Positions 22,300-24,665 of a stretch of DNA of 24,665 bases are shown one piece after another. Made by a program: the position numbers and the translations under genes. The stretch covers positions 1 to 24,665 of the forward strand of contig CAJCIF010000180.1 in the NCBI GenBank assembly GCA_903970355.1. Reading direction: 5' to 3'. A model generated the notes under the pieces. That model had not been told where the DNA came from. It saw only the letters and a program-made list of their open reading frames with translations, and did no database searches. The first letter of the stretch is position 1. Every line of letters begins with the position of its first letter. The DNA comes from Actinomycetota bacterium (GTDB lineage Bacteria > Cyanobacteriota > Vampirovibrionia > Obscuribacterales > Obscuribacteraceae).

Positions 22300-23868
22300 A
22301 TGACAGACCACAGACGATTGGTTTTTCAGGCAAGTAATCTCCTCGACGATCCGCTCTACGCAAACGCTCTACAACTGCCAGGAACCGAACCGGGCATCCT
22401 CAAGCGCGAGAGATTCGGCGACGGCGAAATCCGTCACCAAATGATCTCGTATGGCAACGCAAGAGACACCATTGTCGTGGGTTCCCTTGCAACCAACTCT
22501 TCCAAACTCGACCTCTTTGACACCCTTTGTTTGGTGATGGATGAAGGTGCACGCGGGTTGACGATCGTGATCGATGATCCGTCTCTACGACCAAACGGAG
22601 AGGAGATTGATCCGGCGTTCCAGGCATTGCAGCAACACTGCCTGGAAGGAATGCTTTCGGCCATTCCACCAAGCGCCGGCGGCAATCTCGTTGTGCGCAT
22701 AGATGGCAGCAGCATTGATGCTAAAGGACTGGCAGAAGCATTGGCGGCTGCCAAGCCATTCGAGCAACAAGTGCGGCTCTTTCCGGAAATTCAACCCGAG
22801 GTTGATCTGTTTCCCGATAAGCCGGGCCGAAAGCTCGTTTTCTCTACGGGCAAATACAAACGGCTGCGCAACAAGATCTTGGAGGCCGGCAACGGCCACT
22901 TTGACCTTGGTTTGTTTAACGCTGAGTGTTTTACGTTCGATACCGAAGTGAAAAATCGCGACGTCGTGATCGTTAGTGGCACCACCGATGATGACGAAAC
23001 GATGGAACTTTGGTACCTCGCCAATGCGCTCGTAAACGCGGGTGCAGGGGCACTGGAGATCGTACTGGCTTACTACGGCTACGGTCGGCAGGAACGAAAG
23101 TCCAAATCAGGCGAAGCCGTGAAGGCAGAATATCGCGCGCGGCTTTTCTCTCACATTCCACGCTGTCCCATTCGGATCAAGATAACCATGCTTGATCTTC
23201 ATGCGGATGGTATACCGTACTACTTCGACAAGAAGCGCGTTCGCACAGAACACCTGTACGTGGCGGAGCATCTCGTTCGGCACGTACTTCGCGAGCTCTT
23301 CGGGTACGACCAATTCCTGGCTGGACAGCATGACCCGGACATGGTCGAACTTGCTCTCAAGCTTGCCCTGGGCAGTACTGACGCGGGCAGGGCTAAGTGG
23401 GTAGAACAGATGGCTCGGCAGTTACTCGTAGACTGTGTCATCTGCCACAAACGCCACAAGGCTGAGACGCAAGGTGCCGACATTGCAAACGAAAAGGTCG
23501 ACGTGTACGCTTACGTCGGCAAGATCGTAAAAATGCTCATCGCAGTTTACGATGACATTTGCAGTACCGCAACAACGGCAATCGAAGCGCTCGACCTGTA
23601 TGTGAGAGAAGGGGCAGACGTACTGGTTTTCATCATCACACACGGACTCTTCGTTGGAAACGCCGTTGGCAACTTGCTGAAAGCAGTCAATGCGAACGGA
23701 CCGATGAAGTATGTCTACGCAACAGACACACATTGGCGGGCGGTACAGGTGTACGAAGACCTACAAGCAGCGGGCGTCGACTTGTTACGTATGTTCAGCG
23801 TCGCTCCCATCATCGCCGACTATCTTTTGAACGGACACCCACTCGACCGCGCACGTCGCAACGAGTAG
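22300..23868 (+). CDS. Ribose-phosphate pyrophosphokinase-like protein with duplicated N-terminal domain
   Basis: This 522-residue protein is far longer than usual Prs (about 315). Residues from about 180 on form a full Prs: the second N-domain with YYGYGRQERKSK (RQERK at 263-267), DLHA at 299-302, STDAGRAKW near 359-367, the catalytic CHKRHK (K384/R385) and the ribose-5-phosphate loop DDICSTATT at 418-426. Residues 1-175 are a second copy of the N-terminal half, with the FGDGEIRHQMISYGNARD segment (39-56) and a hydrophobic core like the later IVSGTTDDDETMELW region, but no RQ-x-RK loop. A short insertion (GQHDPDMVELALKLALG) precedes the DAGR segment. The likely role is making PRPP for PncB. 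Since family members can use other sugar phosphates (as ADP-ribose in NARP1 phage pathways), the substrate should stay open. The ribosome site is GAAAGGA. Confidence 0.85.
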   Translation: MTDHRRLVFQASNLLDDPLYANALQLPGTEPGILKRERFGDGEIRHQMISYGNARDTIVVGSLATNSSKLDLFDTLCLVMDEGARGLTIVIDDPSLRPNGEEIDPAFQALQQHCLEGMLSAIPPSAGGNLVVRIDGSSIDAKGLAEALAAAKPFEQQVRLFPEIQPEVDLFPDKPGRKLVFSTGKYKRLRNKILEAGNGHFDLGLFNAECFTFDTEVKNRDVVIVSGTTDDDETMELWYLANALVNAGAGALEIVLAYYGYGRQERKSKSGEAVKAEYRARLFSHIPRCPIRIKITMLDLHADGIPYYFDKKRVRTEHLYVAEHLVRHVLRELFGYDQFLAGQHDPDMVELALKLALGSTDAGRAKWVEQMARQLLVDCVICHKRHKAETQGADIANEKVDVYAYVGKIVKMLIAVYDDICSTATTAIEALDLYVREGADVLVFIITHGLFVGNAVGNLLKAVNANGPMKYVYATDTHWRAVQVYEDLQAAGVDLLRMFSVAPIIADYLLNGHPLDRARRNE

Positions 23869-23889
23869 TCGCTCAACAACAATTCAATC

Positions 23890-23914
23890 GGGTCCGGTTT
23901 TTATGACCGGACCC
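23890..23914 (+). repeat. Perfect 9-bp intergenic hairpin between prs and nadE
   Basis: GGGTCCGGT (23890-23898) and ACCGGACCC (23906-23914) pair exactly around the loop TTTTATG. No T-tract follows and nadE starts 32 nt later with its own strong ribosome site. The hairpin may adjust the ratio of nadE to the upstream genes by partial termination or by protecting the upstream mRNA. Confidence 0.6.
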
Positions 23915-23946
23915 TAACATTATGACTTCGAAAGGAAGGAATCAAA

Positions 23947-24665
23947 TTGAAAAGACATTATGGTTTTGTACGTATCGCAGCCGCCTCGCCGCCTTCGCGC
24001 GTGGCGGATCCCATCTACAACGCCCTCCAACACGTTCGGTTCATGCGTAAAGCCAGAGACAAACAGGCAAGTGTATTAGTATTCCCTGAACTGGGAATTA
24101 CCGATTACTTTTGCCGCGATCTCTTCTTGAGCGAGACCCTGATGCAGGGCGCAATCGAAGGGCTTCGTATCATCGTCGAAGCAAGCAGAACAGAATTCTA
24201 CGGGCTGCTTGCGGTTGGATTGCCACTAATCGTCGGGGGTGTTCGCATCAACGGCATGGTGTTCATCAATCGCGGCACCATACTTGGTGCACGCGGTAAG
24301 GAACATATTCCGACCAACGGTGAATTCGAAGAATGGCGCTGGTTCACAAGCGCGGCCGGAATCAAGCCTTGCACCTTCAAGCTGCTGGGCCAGGAGATTC
24401 CATTCGGACCCAATCACCTCTATCAGGACGAGGATTTTCCTGAGCTGATTGTGAGCGGGGACGACTGCGAAGATATCTGGACTGCTATTCCGCCCTCGGT
24501 TTACGCCGCCCACGCAGGTGCCCTTGTCTTACTCAACATGTCTGCAAGCAGTGCAGTTGTAGGAAAGCCTGCCGTGCGCCGTAAGCTTATTACGGCTCAC
24601 TCGGCGCGTTGCTTTGCGGCGGTTGCATACGCCGCCCTCGGACCAAGCTCGTCAACCAGCGGGGT
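23947..24665 (+). CDS. nadE: Glutamine-dependent NAD synthetase, N-terminal glutaminase part (cut by window edge)
   Basis: The 239 codons seen are the nitrilase-like glutaminase domain of two-domain NadE. This domain releases ammonia from glutamine for the synthetase domain, which amidates deamido-NAD to NAD. The catalytic triad is present: E48 in VFPELGI, K118 in ARGKEHIP and C174 in GDDCEDIW. The front GFVRIAAASPP, the EWRWF segment and NMSASSAVVGKPAVRR match the long NadE type of Mycobacterium tuberculosis; the synthetase domain lies beyond the window. The start is TTG 23947, with AAGGAAGG 7 nt upstream, and the first residues read MKRHYGFVRI if the TTG is read as Met. It completes the nadD-pncB-prs-nadE run. 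Confidence 0.92.
   Translation, partial: MKRHYGFVRIAAASPPSRVADPIYNALQHVRFMRKARDKQASVLVFPELGITDYFCRDLFLSETLMQGAIEGLRIIVEASRTEFYGLLAVGLPLIVGGVRINGMVFINRGTILGARGKEHIPTNGEFEEWRWFTSAAGIKPCTFKLLGQEIPFGPNHLYQDEDFPELIVSGDDCEDIWTAIPPSVYAAHAGALVLLNMSASSAVVGKPAVRRKLITAHSARCFAAVAYAALGPSSSTSG

Noticed and set aside
21085..23868. NARP1-type phage NAD restoration pair (ADP-ribose pyrophosphate synthetase plus nicotinamide ADP-ribose transferase)
   Set aside because: The transferase carries the nicotinate-specific PncB motifs (GTMAHEW, GTRRR), and nadD and nadE are present, so the ordinary Preiss-Handler route explains the cluster better. The Prs substrate is still left open.

Overview
The window is bacterial DNA with bacterial Shine-Dalgarno sites, ATG/GTG/TTG starts, tightly packed operons and hairpin terminators. 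It carries about 23 protein genes plus one startless reading frame, and no tRNA, rRNA, CRISPR array or insertion sequence that I can see. The host makes diaminopimelate (DAP) by the succinylase branch and exports at least one TPR protein. The mix of a DAP operon, TPR and alpha-solenoid proteins and moderate G+C would suit a Melainabacteria-like or similar environmental lineage, but the sequence does not prove any taxon.

Layout. (1) 1-504, minus strand: the N-terminal part of a short-chain dehydrogenase/reductase. (2) 908-2404, plus strand: a large alpha-solenoid-like protein ending in a strong hairpin. (3) 2533-5154, minus strand: a DUF4239/bestrophin-like membrane protein, an unrecognised 232-residue protein, a startless frame that may be a gene remnant, and a DapE-like peptidase that lacks its whole lid domain. 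(4) 5739-7162, plus strand: three small unrecognised genes, one of them a membrane protein. (5) 7350-8018, minus strand: a left-handed beta-helix hexapeptide protein. (6) 8616-9410, plus strand: a second, smaller alpha-solenoid-like protein. (7) 9557-10276, minus strand: a MOSC-like protein without the usual cysteine. (8) 10606-19085, plus strand: a long, close-packed operon of a 59-residue protein, an M20D amidohydrolase, dapC, dapD, dapE, an agmatinase homologue with two metal ligands changed, tadA, a secreted TPR protein and a degenerate M24 'pita-bread' protein. It ends in tandem hairpins. (9) 19413-19922: an unrecognised gene with its own hairpin. (10) 20354 to the right edge: nadD, pncB, an oversized prs-like gene and the start of a glutamine-dependent nadE.

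How the genes fit together. DapD, DapC and DapE are three consecutive steps from tetrahydrodipicolinate to LL-DAP, the precursor of lysine and peptidoglycan. In the right-hand cassette, PncB joins nicotinate to PRPP, the Prs-like protein would supply PRPP, NadD adenylylates the product and NadE amidates it to NAD. This is a complete Preiss-Handler route with its own PRPP source.

Two features stand out. First, four proteins keep recognisable enzyme folds but have lost catalytic or substrate-binding parts: the lidless DapE, the SpeB homologue, the M24 homologue and the MOSC protein. Second, the stand-alone genes share one design: a strong AAGGAG-like ribosome site, a GC-rich hairpin after the stop, and then an AT-rich stretch with an ATAGTAT-like core. 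This design separates them from the housekeeping-like DAP operon.
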